DNA from: Mycobacterium sp.
Lineage (GTDB): Bacteria > Actinomycetota > Actinomycetes > Mycobacteriales > Mycobacteriaceae
Direction of reading: 5' to 3'
Length of the DNA stretch: 50,890 nt
NCBI RefSeq assembly: GCF_019247615.1
Contig: NZ_JAFBAT010000258.1
Coordinates: 1 to 50,890 of the forward strand
Within the stretch, counting starts at the first letter, position 1; the number at the start of each line of letters is the position of its first letter. Shown one piece after another: positions 43,054 through 50,596 of the stretch. Under the pieces are notes generated by a model. The model did no database searches, had not been told where the DNA came from, and saw only the letters and a list, made by a program, of their open reading frames with translations. The position numbers were made by a program, and so were the translations under genes.

Positions 43054-44001
43054 TCATTCGTATCTCTCGCGCGGGTCCTGCCGCGCGGCAAGCATGAGCT
43101 CCCGTGCGCCCAGCTCGAAAAGCTCCGCGGCGACCGAGAGCCCAAGCTCTCGTGCCCGACCGGGAGCGCCGATACCGGACGCGCGGATCACGTCGGACCC
43201 GTCCAGCGCCGCCACGCATCCGCGCAGCGACAGCTCGTCGAAGACGTGGCCTTCCTCATCGATGGACTCGACCACCTCGGCGATCGCGCCCACCGGTGCG
43301 GAGCAGCCCGCCTCCAGTTCGGCCAGCAGAGCTCGCTCCGCGGTGACCGCCGCTCGCGTGTCAGCGTCGTCCAACTCCGCCAACACCGCCGCCAACTCGT
43401 CACCGGCGCGGCATTCGACGGCGAGCGCGCCCTGGGCAGGTGCCGGCAACATCTGCACAGGCTCCAGCGTCTCGGTGACATCGTCTAGGCGGCCCAGCCG
43501 GGCCAGGCCGGCCCGGGCCACCACGATCGCGTCCAGATCACCACTGCTTACCCTGTTCAACCTGGTATCTAGGTTGCCTCGTAGGGGGCGGATTTCCAAA
43601 CCGAGACCCAATGCTCTAAGCTGCGCAGCCCGTCGCGGGGAGGACGTGCCCACCAGCGAACCGGCCGGCAACTCCCCCAGCACCAGCCCGTCCCGGGCCA
43701 CCACGGCGTCGCGGGGGTCGTTGCGCGGCGGTATCGCCGCGATCATGAACCGGGGGTCCTCGGCGGTCGGCAAATCCTTGTGCGAGTGCACCGCGGCGTC
43801 GACGCGGCCGTCCTCGATGGCCTCACGCAATGCGGTGGTGAAGGCGCCGACACCAAGCGTCTCGATGGGCGCCGACGACCGGTCGCCCGCGGTGGTGATG
43901 GTCACCAGCTCGGCGCCATGGCCGTTGGCGATCAGAGCGTCCCTGACCGCGCCGGCCTGGGTGGTGGCCAACAGGCTGCCCCGCGTGCCTATCCGGATCA
44001 C
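43054..44001 (-). CDS. hemC: Hydroxymethylbilane synthase (porphobilinogen deaminase) HemC
   Basis: 315 residues. It polymerises four porphobilinogens into hydroxymethylbilane. N-terminus [20 protein letters not shown]; the catalytic Asp region [16 protein letters not shown]; the substrate Arg cluster [20 protein letters not shown] and [10 protein letters not shown]; and the cofactor Cys in [15 protein letters not shown] that holds the dipyrromethane. GTG 44001 gives the same start ([12 protein letters not shown]) as Mtb; the open frame upstream overlaps hemA. It lies 13 bases downstream of hemA and 21 upstream of hemD. Confidence 0.97.
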   Translation of the reverse strand: MIRIGTRGSLLATTQAGAVRDALIANGHGAELVTITTAGDRSSAPIETLGVGAFTTALREAIEDGRVDAAVHSHKDLPTAEDPRFMIAAIPPRNDPRDAVVARDGLVLGELPAGSLVGTSSPRRAAQLRALGLGLEIRPLRGNLDTRLNRVSSGDLDAIVVARAGLARLGRLDDVTETLEPVQMLPAPAQGALAVECRAGDELAAVLAELDDADTRAAVTAERALLAELEAGCSAPVGAIAEVVESIDEEGHVFDELSLRGCVAALDGSDVIRASGIGAPGRARELGLSVAAELFELGARELMLAARQDPRERYE

Positions 44002-44014
44002 GTTCGCCAATCGG

Positions 44015-45403
44015 CTACTCGCCGGCGCGCTTGACGGTCTCGGCGTCGAATTCACTTGCCACCAAAGGCAGTTCGGCGGCGGCCACGGCCGCTACGGAGT
44101 CTATCGCGGTCTGGTCGAGCTCGAAGAGCTCACGCAGCGCCTCGGCATAGCTGTCGCCGCCGGGAGCACTGGCGAGCTGCTTGATCCGAACGGTGGGCGC
44201 GTGCAGCAACTTGTCCACCACGCGACGGACCGTGCGGGCCACCTCCTCGCGCTCGGCGCTGTCCAGTGCGGGCAATCGGTTGTCCAGGCGCAGGAGCTCC
44301 GCCTCCACCACCTCGGCGGCTCGCTGACGCAGCGCTGTCACGGTCGGGGTGACCTCGGCCATCCGCTGGCCCGCCAGATACGCGGCGACTTCCGCCGCCA
44401 CGATGTGGCGCGCGGCGTCGACATCGGCCGCTGCGGCATGGGCCGACGGTTCGTGCTGCACGCGCTCCACGTCGACGACCCAAACACCCGGCAGCCCGCC
44501 CACCGCCGGGTCCACATCGCGCGGCATGCCGAGGTCGCAGATTACGAGCGGGTGGACCGCCTCGTCGACACTCGAGCGGCGGGTGGCAGCCAGCGCGTGG
44601 TGCACGTCGGCGAGCGAGACCACCGGGCTGACCGCCCCCGTGCAGCTCACCACCACGTCGGCGTCGGCCAGCGAGTCGGCCAGCCCGTCGAGAGTCAGCG
44701 CATCGGACCGCGCGCCGGATTCGCGGATCTTGCGCGCCAGCCGGTGCGCTCGGGGCGCCGACCGGTTGAGCACCCGCACGTGCTCGATTCCGGAGCGCAC
44801 CAGCTGCGCTGACGACAGCGCGCCCATGGCGCCGGCGCCGATGACCACGGCGGTCTTGCCCGTCAGCCCGCCGAGCCGGCGTTCGGCCATGCCGAGGGCG
44901 ACCGACACCACCGAGGCGCCGGCCGCGTCGATGCCCGTCTCGGAGTGCACCCGCTTGCCCACCGACAAGGCTCGTTGGGCGAGCTCATGCAGCACCCTGC
45001 CGACCGTGCGGTTGGCCTCCGCGGCGCCATACGCGCGGCGGACCTGCCCCAAGACCTGCTGCTCGCCGATCACGGCCGAATCCAGACCGCTGGCAACCTG
45101 AAACAGGTGCTCGACGGCGGCCTCGCTGTACCGAACGTAGGCGTATTTGGTCAGGTCGCCCATCGGCAGCCCGGAGTGTTCCGACAGCACCTGACCAACC
45201 GCCGCCAACCCGCCGTGGAACGCGTCCACGACGGCGTAGACCTCGACCCGGTTGCAGGTCGACAGCACCATCGCCTCGGTCACTAGCGGTGACTGCAAAA
45301 CCCGATCGACGATCTTGCCCTGATCGGATTCGTCGATACTGAGTTGTTCCAGGACGGAGACCGGCGCACTGCGGTGCGAAACCCCGAAGAGCAGGATGCT
45401 CAC
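44015..45403 (-). CDS. hemA: Glutamyl-tRNA reductase HemA
   Basis: 462 residues, the first committed enzyme of haem synthesis, reducing Glu-tRNA(Glu) to glutamate-1-semialdehyde with NADPH. N-terminus [20 protein letters not shown]; catalytic Cys50 in [16 protein letters not shown]; the NADPH fold [20 protein letters not shown]; and a helical dimerisation domain with [23 protein letters not shown] 45403 is the start. It leads the operon hemA-hemC-hemD-hemB-DUF3093-small membrane gene. HemL, the next enzyme in the pathway, is in another operon of this window. Confidence 0.97.
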   Translation of the reverse strand: MSILLFGVSHRSAPVSVLEQLSIDESDQGKIVDRVLQSPLVTEAMVLSTCNRVEVYAVVDAFHGGLAAVGQVLSEHSGLPMGDLTKYAYVRYSEAAVEHLFQVASGLDSAVIGEQQVLGQVRRAYGAAEANRTVGRVLHELAQRALSVGKRVHSETGIDAAGASVVSVALGMAERRLGGLTGKTAVVIGAGAMGALSSAQLVRSGIEHVRVLNRSAPRAHRLARKIRESGARSDALTLDGLADSLADADVVVSCTGAVSPVVSLADVHHALAATRRSSVDEAVHPLVICDLGMPRDVDPAVGGLPGVWVVDVERVQHEPSAHAAAADVDAARHIVAAEVAAYLAGQRMAEVTPTVTALRQRAAEVVEAELLRLDNRLPALDSAEREEVARTVRRVVDKLLHAPTVRIKQLASAPGGDSYAEALRELFELDQTAIDSVAAVAAAELPLVASEFDAETVKRAGE

Positions 45404-45529
45404 GGCAGCATCACCTGGCCAGCTCCCTTGCTTGCTCGGCGCGAATCAACTGCTGTCCACGGTAAACGGTAATGAGGTGGGCTACCAAATAATTGACCGA
45501 CGTCACGTTCCCCGCGCGGGGAGGCACGT

Positions 45530-45787
45530 TCACCGACCAAGGTCGGCGCGCAAGCGCGGCTCGTCGATGTCCCAGTAGCTGTGTTCGCGGCCGTCGAGCA
45601 GGATCACGGGCAGGCGGTCGCCGAACTCGGCCCGTAACCCCGGGTTGCCGGCCACCGCGGCGGCGTCGACGTCTGTGGTGCTCAGATCGAAGCCGAGCTC
45701 GGCGGCGAGGTCGGTCAGCCGGGCGTGCACGCGCGCGCAGATGGTGCAGCCGTCGCGGGTCAGCAGCTCCACTCGGCGCTTGGGCAT
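45530..45787 (-). CDS. Glutaredoxin-like/DUF836 redox protein (Rv0508-like)
   Basis: 85 residues from ATG 45787 (GTG 45793 is possible). KRRVELLTRDGCTICARVHA has the CxxC redox site, VDAAAVAGNPGLRAEFGDRL is the linking region, and LPVILLDGREHSYWDIDEPR carries the cis-Pro. This is the small thioredoxin-fold protein found upstream of hemA in mycobacteria. The long open frame upstream of 45787 is a shadow of the esx genes. A palindrome (CCGACC-AA-GGTCGG, 45533-45546) covers its last codons. Confidence 0.87.
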   Translation of the reverse strand: MPKRRVELLTRDGCTICARVHARLTDLAAELGFDLSTTDVDAAAVAGNPGLRAEFGDRLPVILLDGREHSYWDIDEPRLRADLGR

Positions 45788-45849
45788 GACCACCAGTGTG
45801 GCAGCGTACGAGGATTCCGGGTGAATTGTCGGACCGCCCCCGAATTCAC

Positions 45850-45855
45850 TAACGT
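45850..45855 (+). promoter_or_regulatory. -10 element TAACGT, probable leaderless esxF promoter
   Basis: TAACGT is followed by six bases (GCCGGT) and the esxF ATG. There is no ribosome binding site. This would start transcription of esxF-esxE-cpnT exactly at the ATG, 75 bp from the divergent glutaredoxin-like start. Confidence 0.5.
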
Positions 45856-45861
45856 GCCGGT

Positions 45862-46173
45862 ATGGGCGCTGAGGGGACGCTCCACGTCGATCCCGGGGTA
45901 ATGCAGGAGTTTGCCGCCTCGGTTGGCGGCGCGGCCGAGCATCTGATGGCTCAGCTCGAGCAGCTCGACGATCAGGTGGGCCAGATGTTGGGTGGCTGGC
46001 GCGGGGCATCGGGGACGGCGTACGGGTCGGCATGGGAGCTGTGGCATAAAGGCGCCACCGAGGTGCACGCGGGCCTGGCGATATTGGCGCATCTGGTGGG
46101 CCAGGCCGGCGGCGCTTACGACCAGAACGAGGCGACGGCCGCCCAGGAGATGCGCGGGGTTTACCGTGGCTGA
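45862..46173 (+). CDS. esxF: WXG100 protein EsxF homologue
   Basis: 103 residues, the length of Mtb EsxF (Rv3905c), which it closely resembles from memory. Helix 1 is VDPGVMQEFAASVGGAAEHL; the turn has the WxG motif in QMLGGWRGASGTAYGSAWEL; helix 2 continues to the end. In Mtb EsxF and EsxE form a complex needed for export and surface display of the toxin CpnT and make membrane pores. The stop overlaps the next start by eight bases, so esxE is translated with it. In Mtb this gene is far away, next to cpnT; here it follows the Rv0508-like gene. Confidence 0.93.
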   Translation: MGAEGTLHVDPGVMQEFAASVGGAAEHLMAQLEQLDDQVGQMLGGWRGASGTAYGSAWELWHKGATEVHAGLAILAHLVGQAGGAYDQNEATAAQEMRGVYRG

Positions 46174-46456
46174 GGCGTTCCGGGTGGATCCCGAAGCGTT
46201 GGCCGATGCGGTCCAGCGGATGACCGATTTTCAGCGCCAAGCCGAAGAGATGCTCGCCGAAATCGATTCGCGGGTAAAGCGTTTGCATGCGGCCTGGAGC
46301 GGGGCAGGCGCGGCGGCTCACGCCGAGGCCCATCAGCATTGGGCGCGCGGCGAAGCGATGATGCGCCAGGCGCTGGCCCAGTTGTGCGCCGCCGGGGCGA
46401 CCGCTCACCGCAATTACACCGGCGCCATGGCACAGAACTTCTCTATGTGGTCGTAG
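46166..46456 (+). CDS. esxE: WXG100 protein EsxE homologue
   Basis: 96 residues from GTG 46166. Helix 1 is VDPEALADAVQRMTDFQRQA; the WxG turn is RLHAAWSGAGAAAHAEAHQH; helix 2 runs through ARGEAMMRQALAQL; the C-terminus ends YTGAMAQNFSMWS. Mtb EsxE (Rv3904c) has the same C-terminal phrase pattern. It should dimerise with EsxF. The start lies inside the last codons of esxF. The cpnT start follows its stop after three bases. Confidence 0.93.
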   Translation: MAEAFRVDPEALADAVQRMTDFQRQAEEMLAEIDSRVKRLHAAWSGAGAAAHAEAHQHWARGEAMMRQALAQLCAAGATAHRNYTGAMAQNFSMWS

Positions 46457-46459
46457 GCC

Positions 46460-48742
46460 ATGGCGCCGCTGGCAGTCGACCCCGCGGCCCTCGACAGCGC
46501 GGGCGCCGAGGTCGTGACCGCCGGCGAGGGCTTGGGCTCGGTGATCTCGACCCTGACCTCGGCGCTGTCGGGTTGCGCCGGGATGGCCGGCGACGATCCC
46601 GTTGGCACGGCGCTCGGCCACAGCTATGACGGCTCGGCAGCAAAGCTCATCGACGCGATGGTGGCCACCCGAAACGGCTTGTGCAGTCTGGGCGATGGTG
46701 TGCGGATGTCGGCACACAACTACTCGGTTGCCGAAGCGATGTCCAACGTTGCCGGCGGAGGTGGTCCGCTTCCCACGCCGTCGGTGACGGGCCCGATGTC
46801 GGCCGGCTCGGCACCGTCGTCGGTCGGCTCCGGTACCGGCGCCCCGGCTGGGTGGGGATGGGTGGCCCCCTATATCGGGATGATCTGGCCGACCGGCGAT
46901 TCGGCGAAGTTACGCGCCGCCGCCGCGGCATGGAGCGCGGCGGGCACACGATTCGCGCTCGCCGAAATCCTCGGGACGGGCGGTCCGATGACGCTCATTC
47001 GCGCCCAGCAGCCCCCGGAAGGCACGGCCATCGATCGCGCGTTCACCGACGCCTTCAGCAGCACCACGAGCCTCGTGCAGCAGTGTCAGCAGATCGCGGC
47101 CCAGCTCAACAGCTACGCGGCGAAGGTTGACCAGGTGCACGCGGCGATCCTGGATCTGTTGGCCCGCATCTGCGACCCGTTGACCGGCATCAAAGAGGTC
47201 TGGGAGTTTCTGACCGACGAAGACGAAGACGAAATCAGGAAGATCGCCAACGACATTCGCGCGGTGGTCGACAACTTCAGCGCCGAGGCCGAGGCGCTGC
47301 GAGGCGAGATCGCTTCCACGCTGGCCGCGGCCACCACGATCGTCACCGACATGGGCCGCCACGCGGCAAGGGAGTGGGATCAGTTCCTGCACGGCACCGA
47401 CGTTGGGCGGGCCATCAATCAAGTCGGGCAATATGCCGAAGGCGCGTGGTCAGAGGGTGGCGGGATGCTCAAGGGCATCTGGGACATCAGCAGCGTCCGG
47501 ATGATGTTCGACCCGATCGGTTACGGCAGAGATGTAAGCGACCAGGTCAAGGGCGCCCTGCCGCTGGTCGGCCTGGGCGGCGAACATGCGCCCAGTCTCG
47601 AAGAGGCATGGAAACGGCTCGGCAAGGGCCTCGTCCATTGGGACGACTGGAGCAAGAACCCGGCCGAGGCCGCCGGACGATCGGTCTTCGACATCGTCAC
47701 GCTGGCCCTGCCCGGCGGCCCGCTGTCGAAGCTGGGCAAGGTGGGCCGCACCTCGGCCGATGCGCTCAGAGGTGTCAAGCCGCCGCCGGAGCTTCCCAAA
47801 TCCCCGTCGTTCGAGCCGCCGAAGCCGACGGTCGAGCCACCGCCTGTGCCCAAGCCGCCGGAATCGGCAAGCCCCGCACCTACGCCACCGGCAAAACCGG
47901 CGCCGGGGCCCGCCAATGGCCCGCTGCCGCACAGCCCGACGGAATCCAAACCACCGATCGTCGAGAAACCCCCCGCCGGCGAGCCGCCCAAACCTGTCGC
48001 GATCCCACCGGAGTCCGCGGGCAAGCCGCCGGTACCCGCACCCGCAGGACAAACGCCGCTCACCCACTCGAAACCGCCCGGGCCCGTTCACCTTCCGGAC
48101 GCCCCGCGCGGTGAACCGGGCAACCCTGTACCCAGTGCCGCGTTTGCGGAACAGCCCGCGGCGGGCGCTCCAGCGGCGGCGGCACCGCACCTGCCCACCT
48201 CCCCGGCCAGCGGACTCCCGGCCGAAGCGCCGTCAGCCTTCGGCGGCGCACCTCACGGCGGGGAACCGCCCGCTCATCCGCCCGAATCACACCCGCCTCA
48301 TGGCGGCAGCCCACATCCGCCAGGCGACGGAGGCCCGCCGCATCAGCCCGGCGACGCCGACAAGCCGCCCGGGCCGCATCAGCCGCACGACGGTGCGCCG
48401 CCCGATGATGTCGCCGACGGGCATCCGACAGATGTCCCCGCGCCGTCGGATTTGAAGCCGTGGCACCAGGCGCAGCTGGCGCTCGCCGAATCACCCGAGC
48501 AGCTCATGAACGATCTCATCAAACACGGATGCCCTCGAGAACTCGCCGAGTCAGCGCTGCACAGCCCATATGAGGGAATGAACGCCCGGGAAATCTTGAA
48601 CAGGTTCTGGGACCCTGCAATAGGCACGTGGAAGTGGCCAGAAGCTAATGGCTTCGCAGACAGCAAATGGGAAACCGCCCCGAAGCATTCCGAAGGAGGC
48701 GTGGCTGGACCGGATTGGGGAGGTCAGCGACACCAGAGGTGA
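46460..48742 (+). CDS. cpnT: CpnT-like toxin, N-terminal channel domain and Pro-rich linker (frame broken before toxin tip)
   Basis: 760 residues as it reads. Residues 1-440 match Mtb CpnT (Rv3903c) strongly from memory: MAPLAVDPAALDSAGAEVV, SYDGSAAKLIDAMVATRNGL, GWGWVAPYIGMIWPTGDSAK, LLARICDPLTGIKEVWEFLT, and HWDDWSKNPAEAAG. That part is the channel-forming domain, carrying a WXG-like start. Residues 444-670 are a Pro-rich linker. From about 690 the sequence enters a TNT domain (WDPAIGTWKWPEANGFADSK), but the frame then drifts into SEGGVAGPDWGG and stops. Removing one C from the C4 run at 48678-48681 joins it to the rest of the TNT domain, giving 841 residues against 846 in Mtb. Either a natural null allele or an assembly indel. 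Confidence 0.88.
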   Translation: MAPLAVDPAALDSAGAEVVTAGEGLGSVISTLTSALSGCAGMAGDDPVGTALGHSYDGSAAKLIDAMVATRNGLCSLGDGVRMSAHNYSVAEAMSNVAGGGGPLPTPSVTGPMSAGSAPSSVGSGTGAPAGWGWVAPYIGMIWPTGDSAKLRAAAAAWSAAGTRFALAEILGTGGPMTLIRAQQPPEGTAIDRAFTDAFSSTTSLVQQCQQIAAQLNSYAAKVDQVHAAILDLLARICDPLTGIKEVWEFLTDEDEDEIRKIANDIRAVVDNFSAEAEALRGEIASTLAAATTIVTDMGRHAAREWDQFLHGTDVGRAINQVGQYAEGAWSEGGGMLKGIWDISSVRMMFDPIGYGRDVSDQVKGALPLVGLGGEHAPSLEEAWKRLGKGLVHWDDWSKNPAEAAGRSVFDIVTLALPGGPLSKLGKVGRTSADALRGVKPPPELPKSPSFEPPKPTVEPPPVPKPPESASPAPTPPAKPAPGPANGPLPHSPTESKPPIVEKPPAGEPPKPVAIPPESAGKPPVPAPAGQTPLTHSKPPGPVHLPDAPRGEPGNPVPSAAFAEQPAAGAPAAAAPHLPTSPASGLPAEAPSAFGGAPHGGEPPAHPPESHPPHGGSPHPPGDGGPPHQPGDADKPPGPHQPHDGAPPDDVADGHPTDVPAPSDLKPWHQAQLALAESPEQLMNDLIKHGCPRELAESALHSPYEGMNAREILNRFWDPAIGTWKWPEANGFADSKWETAPKHSEGGVAGPDWGGQRHQR

Positions 48743-48986
48743 TTTTATGAGCGCAGTCGGTGACAGCTATCCCGACCGCGGCCTGGCCCCAGGTTCATCC
48801 GGCGATTACAATCGGTTCCACGGCACTGGTAAAGAATTGCCCGACCGCTGGGAAGTGCGATACGGAAAAGTGGCTGATGCATTTGGCCAGCCTGGCGGTG
48901 GAACACAATGGGTGGTCGTCGACGAAGAGGGTAAAACAGTGCTAATCAGTTTCTTAATAGACAACGGTTATCTGGCCTGGGGATAG
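48648..48986 (+). pseudogene. TNT NAD-glycohydrolase toxin tip, out of frame with cpnT
   Basis: The plus frame from 48648 encodes the body of a TNT domain (tuberculosis necrotizing toxin family). From about residue 15: PKEAWLDRIGEVSDTRGDFM, GDSYPDRGLAPGSSGDY, LPDRWEVRYGKVADAF, and the hallmark FGQPGGGTQWVVVDEEG. In Mtb this domain hydrolyses NAD+ and kills macrophages. The Arg of LDRIG, the Arg of DRGL and the Gln of GQPGG are kept. The usual Tyr after the first Gly-rich turn is Phe (GDFM), and the usual His (PYHAY in Mtb) is Asn here. An ATG at 48648 exists but lacks a ribosome binding site, and the first conserved block (WPEANGF) lies in the cpnT frame, so this is better read as the severed 3' end of cpnT. 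Confidence 0.8.
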
Positions 48987-48987
48987 C

Positions 48988-49701
48988 ATGGATGCCAAGA
49001 GGAGAGTTTATAAGGTGCAGATGGATGCCAACGGCGCGGCTACCGCGAACGAAGCCACAGAGGTGATTTGGTACTATAATTTGTGGCGCAATATCGCCAA
49101 CTCCATTGGAAATGGTCCATACGACGAGCCCGAGTGGGTCGAGGATCGCCTCTACTTTCGTTCCGACTATTCTGAAAAACTGAAACGATGGCCCGAGTGG
49201 GCGGAGTTCGGCGATTGGGGAGCGTGGATCATCGCGCCGAGGCCGGAAGGGTGCATTTGCGTCTTGCATTCGCTAAAGCATGAACGAGAAGCAGAGCGAA
49301 ACGAACGAATAGAGGTGATGTTCTCTCGCTTCGCGGACGCCGGTAAGTATATTGTTGCGAGAATAGGCAACGGTATCCGGAGTAGTCGCAACGTACGGCA
49401 AAAATCGCTATTCGTAGACTGGGAAGCGCAGGGGCTTGATTCACGGATACGAGTCGAGGCAGTCAGCCACGAGACCATCGACTTTCTAGTCACGAAAAGA
49501 CCCATCCTGGATAGGGACTATGCCGAACAACATCTCCGGAGATACACACTAGAAGACAATCCGGGCGCTTACGGGATTGCACTGGACTACGAACAACCGA
49601 TGATGCAAGTCCTCGCCCTGTCGTTCGAAGAGCTGACGGCAGCACTCCTGGAGGGGTTGCCCGAAAGCATTACGTCTCAGGTCCCGCTCCGGCGATCGTA
49701 A
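48988..49701 (+). CDS. Candidate immunity protein for the TNT toxin, 237 residues
   Basis: ATG 48988 is one base after the stop of the TNT frame, the place of the immunity gene in cpnT-type loci (Mtb Rv3902c, IFT). The protein is soluble, charged and Trp-rich: ATEVIWYYNLWRNIANSIGN, WVEDRLYFRSDYSEKLKRWP, FGDWGAWIIAPRPEGCICVL, KSLFVDWEAQGLDSRI, and ALSFEELTAALLEGLPESI near the end. No enzymatic motif or membrane segment is seen. Its GC content is visibly lower than that of the core genes (31 of 60 bases in line 49381). I do not recognise the family. The immunity role is inferred from position, size and composition. There is no ribosome binding site, so it is probably coupled to toxin translation. 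Confidence 0.7.
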   Translation: MDAKRRVYKVQMDANGAATANEATEVIWYYNLWRNIANSIGNGPYDEPEWVEDRLYFRSDYSEKLKRWPEWAEFGDWGAWIIAPRPEGCICVLHSLKHEREAERNERIEVMFSRFADAGKYIVARIGNGIRSSRNVRQKSLFVDWEAQGLDSRIRVEAVSHETIDFLVTKRPILDRDYAEQHLRRYTLEDNPGAYGIALDYEQPMMQVLALSFEELTAALLEGLPESITSQVPLRRS

Positions 49702-49777
49702 TGTCCGTAATGGGCATGCTGGCTCGACGGCGCTAGCCCTGGACGCCCTCGGACACCTCAACGCCCCGACGCCACCA

Positions 49778-49794
49778 GCCGGATAGGGTTGGAA
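49778..49794 (+). repeat. Copy 1 of a 17-bp direct repeat with a -10-like TAGGGT
   Basis: GCCGGATAGGGTTGGAA, identical to 50527-50543. Similarity extends some 20 bases to the left with mismatches (TCAAC, CCCGA). TAGGGT (49784-49789) is six bases before an ATG at 49796, but that ATG meets a stop after four codons. The repeat lies at the 5' end of the second immunity-like ORF. Confidence 0.85.
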
Positions 49795-50232
49795 AATGAA
49801 ACGCTGTTAGAGTACTTCTTAAAATACTTTGATCTGCTCTATCTTGATTCGCGCTATCATATTACGAATTCCAGCACGAGCGGCGCGGCGTCGATAAATG
49901 CATCGCTGACTATCACCGGACCGATCCTCACTTGGGACCTCACCAACGACAGAGGCCAATTTTTGCTTAGCGTGGCACCTACAGTGCTAGCGACAGCAGA
50001 TAACTGGTTCACCGTATCTCTTATCAAGCAGTACTTGAATGGGCAGGATGAGCTCGACTATTTGTCCGCTGAAGATGAAATCGCATGGTTTCGAGAAAAC
50101 GGCCAACAAGTCGAGGAACTGTTCTCCGACGGATCCAAGATGGAAACCGTATGCGAGACACTTCGGTCACTACGACGCTCCAATGCAGATAGGTACTGGA
50201 CTCAATGGCGAGAGCAACAGGGGCTGTCTTAA
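49789..50232 (+). CDS. Second immunity-like protein, 147 residues, doubtful start
   Basis: The frame encodes a compact acidic protein: NETLLEYFLKYFDLLYLDSR, SGAASINASLTITGPILTWD, LTNDRGQFLLSVAPTVLATA, DNWFTVSLIKQYLNGQDEL, RRSNADRYWTQWREQQGLS. It looks like a complete small cytoplasmic protein of the immunity type, with no catalytic motif. The DNA is very AT-rich for this genome (22 GC of 60 in line 49801). TTG 49789 is the only early start, but it overlaps the TAGGGT element of the repeat and has no ribosome binding site. The gene may be truncated at its 5' end or translated by read-through from upstream. I do not recognise the family. Confidence 0.6.
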   Translation: MENETLLEYFLKYFDLLYLDSRYHITNSSTSGAASINASLTITGPILTWDLTNDRGQFLLSVAPTVLATADNWFTVSLIKQYLNGQDELDYLSAEDEIAWFRENGQQVEELFSDGSKMETVCETLRSLRRSNADRYWTQWREQQGLS

Positions 50233-50596
50233 CTTTCATACGATCCGAGGTCGTCGGAATCAAACACGAGGCGAGCCCTTATCCACCGGTAGCGCTGTTT
50301 ACTTTGGACGGCCCGGCTAAAATCGCGACGTGATCGACGATGGCCGTGGGCTGGCCCGCTAGCGCAACGATCCACGCCGTTGTCGCGCCCAAGCCACCGC
50401 GGCAGCGACAAATCTGGCGCTCACCTCGCACCGAGTCTGAAGTCGACGCGCTCGGCAAGCCCCTAAAGGTGGGCGACGGACGTCGCTCACCGGGCGCCCG
50501 AGGCATCAACACTCCCGATGGCATCTGCCGGATAGGGTTGGAATACCGGGCACCCGCTGGATCACCGGGCGCCACAGCGATTTAGGAGGTTGGGCG
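50233..50596 (+). other. 364-bp region upstream of serB1, no gene seen
   Basis: No convincing coding frame: the 81-codon plus-strand frame at 50340-50585 has random-looking composition. GC rises from left to right, back to the core level. It contains the second copy of the 17-bp repeat and the serB1 ribosome binding site AGGAGG (50584-50589). Confidence 0.6.
50527..50543 (+). repeat. Copy 2 of the 17-bp direct repeat, probable native serB1 promoter
   Basis: GCCGGATAGGGTTGGAA, 749 bp from copy 1. TAGGGT at 50533-50538 fits a -10 element, giving a transcription start near 50545 and a leader of about 50 bases before the serB1 ATG with its own AGGAGG. This copy is probably the original and copy 1 a duplicate. 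Confidence 0.6.

Noticed and set aside
45510..45546. Palindromes CCCCGCGCGGGG and CCGACC-AA-GGTCGG near the end of the glutaredoxin-like gene
   Set aside because: Stems are short for a terminator; the second is inside coding sequence. Too weak to call an operator or terminator.
48648..48986. TNT frame as an independent 112-residue gene
   Set aside because: There is no ribosome binding site, and the first conserved TNT block lies in the other frame, so a broken cpnT is a better explanation.
50340..50585. 81-codon plus-strand frame before serB1
   Set aside because: Composition looks random, there is no ribosome binding site, and it overlaps the repeat with the probable serB1 promoter.
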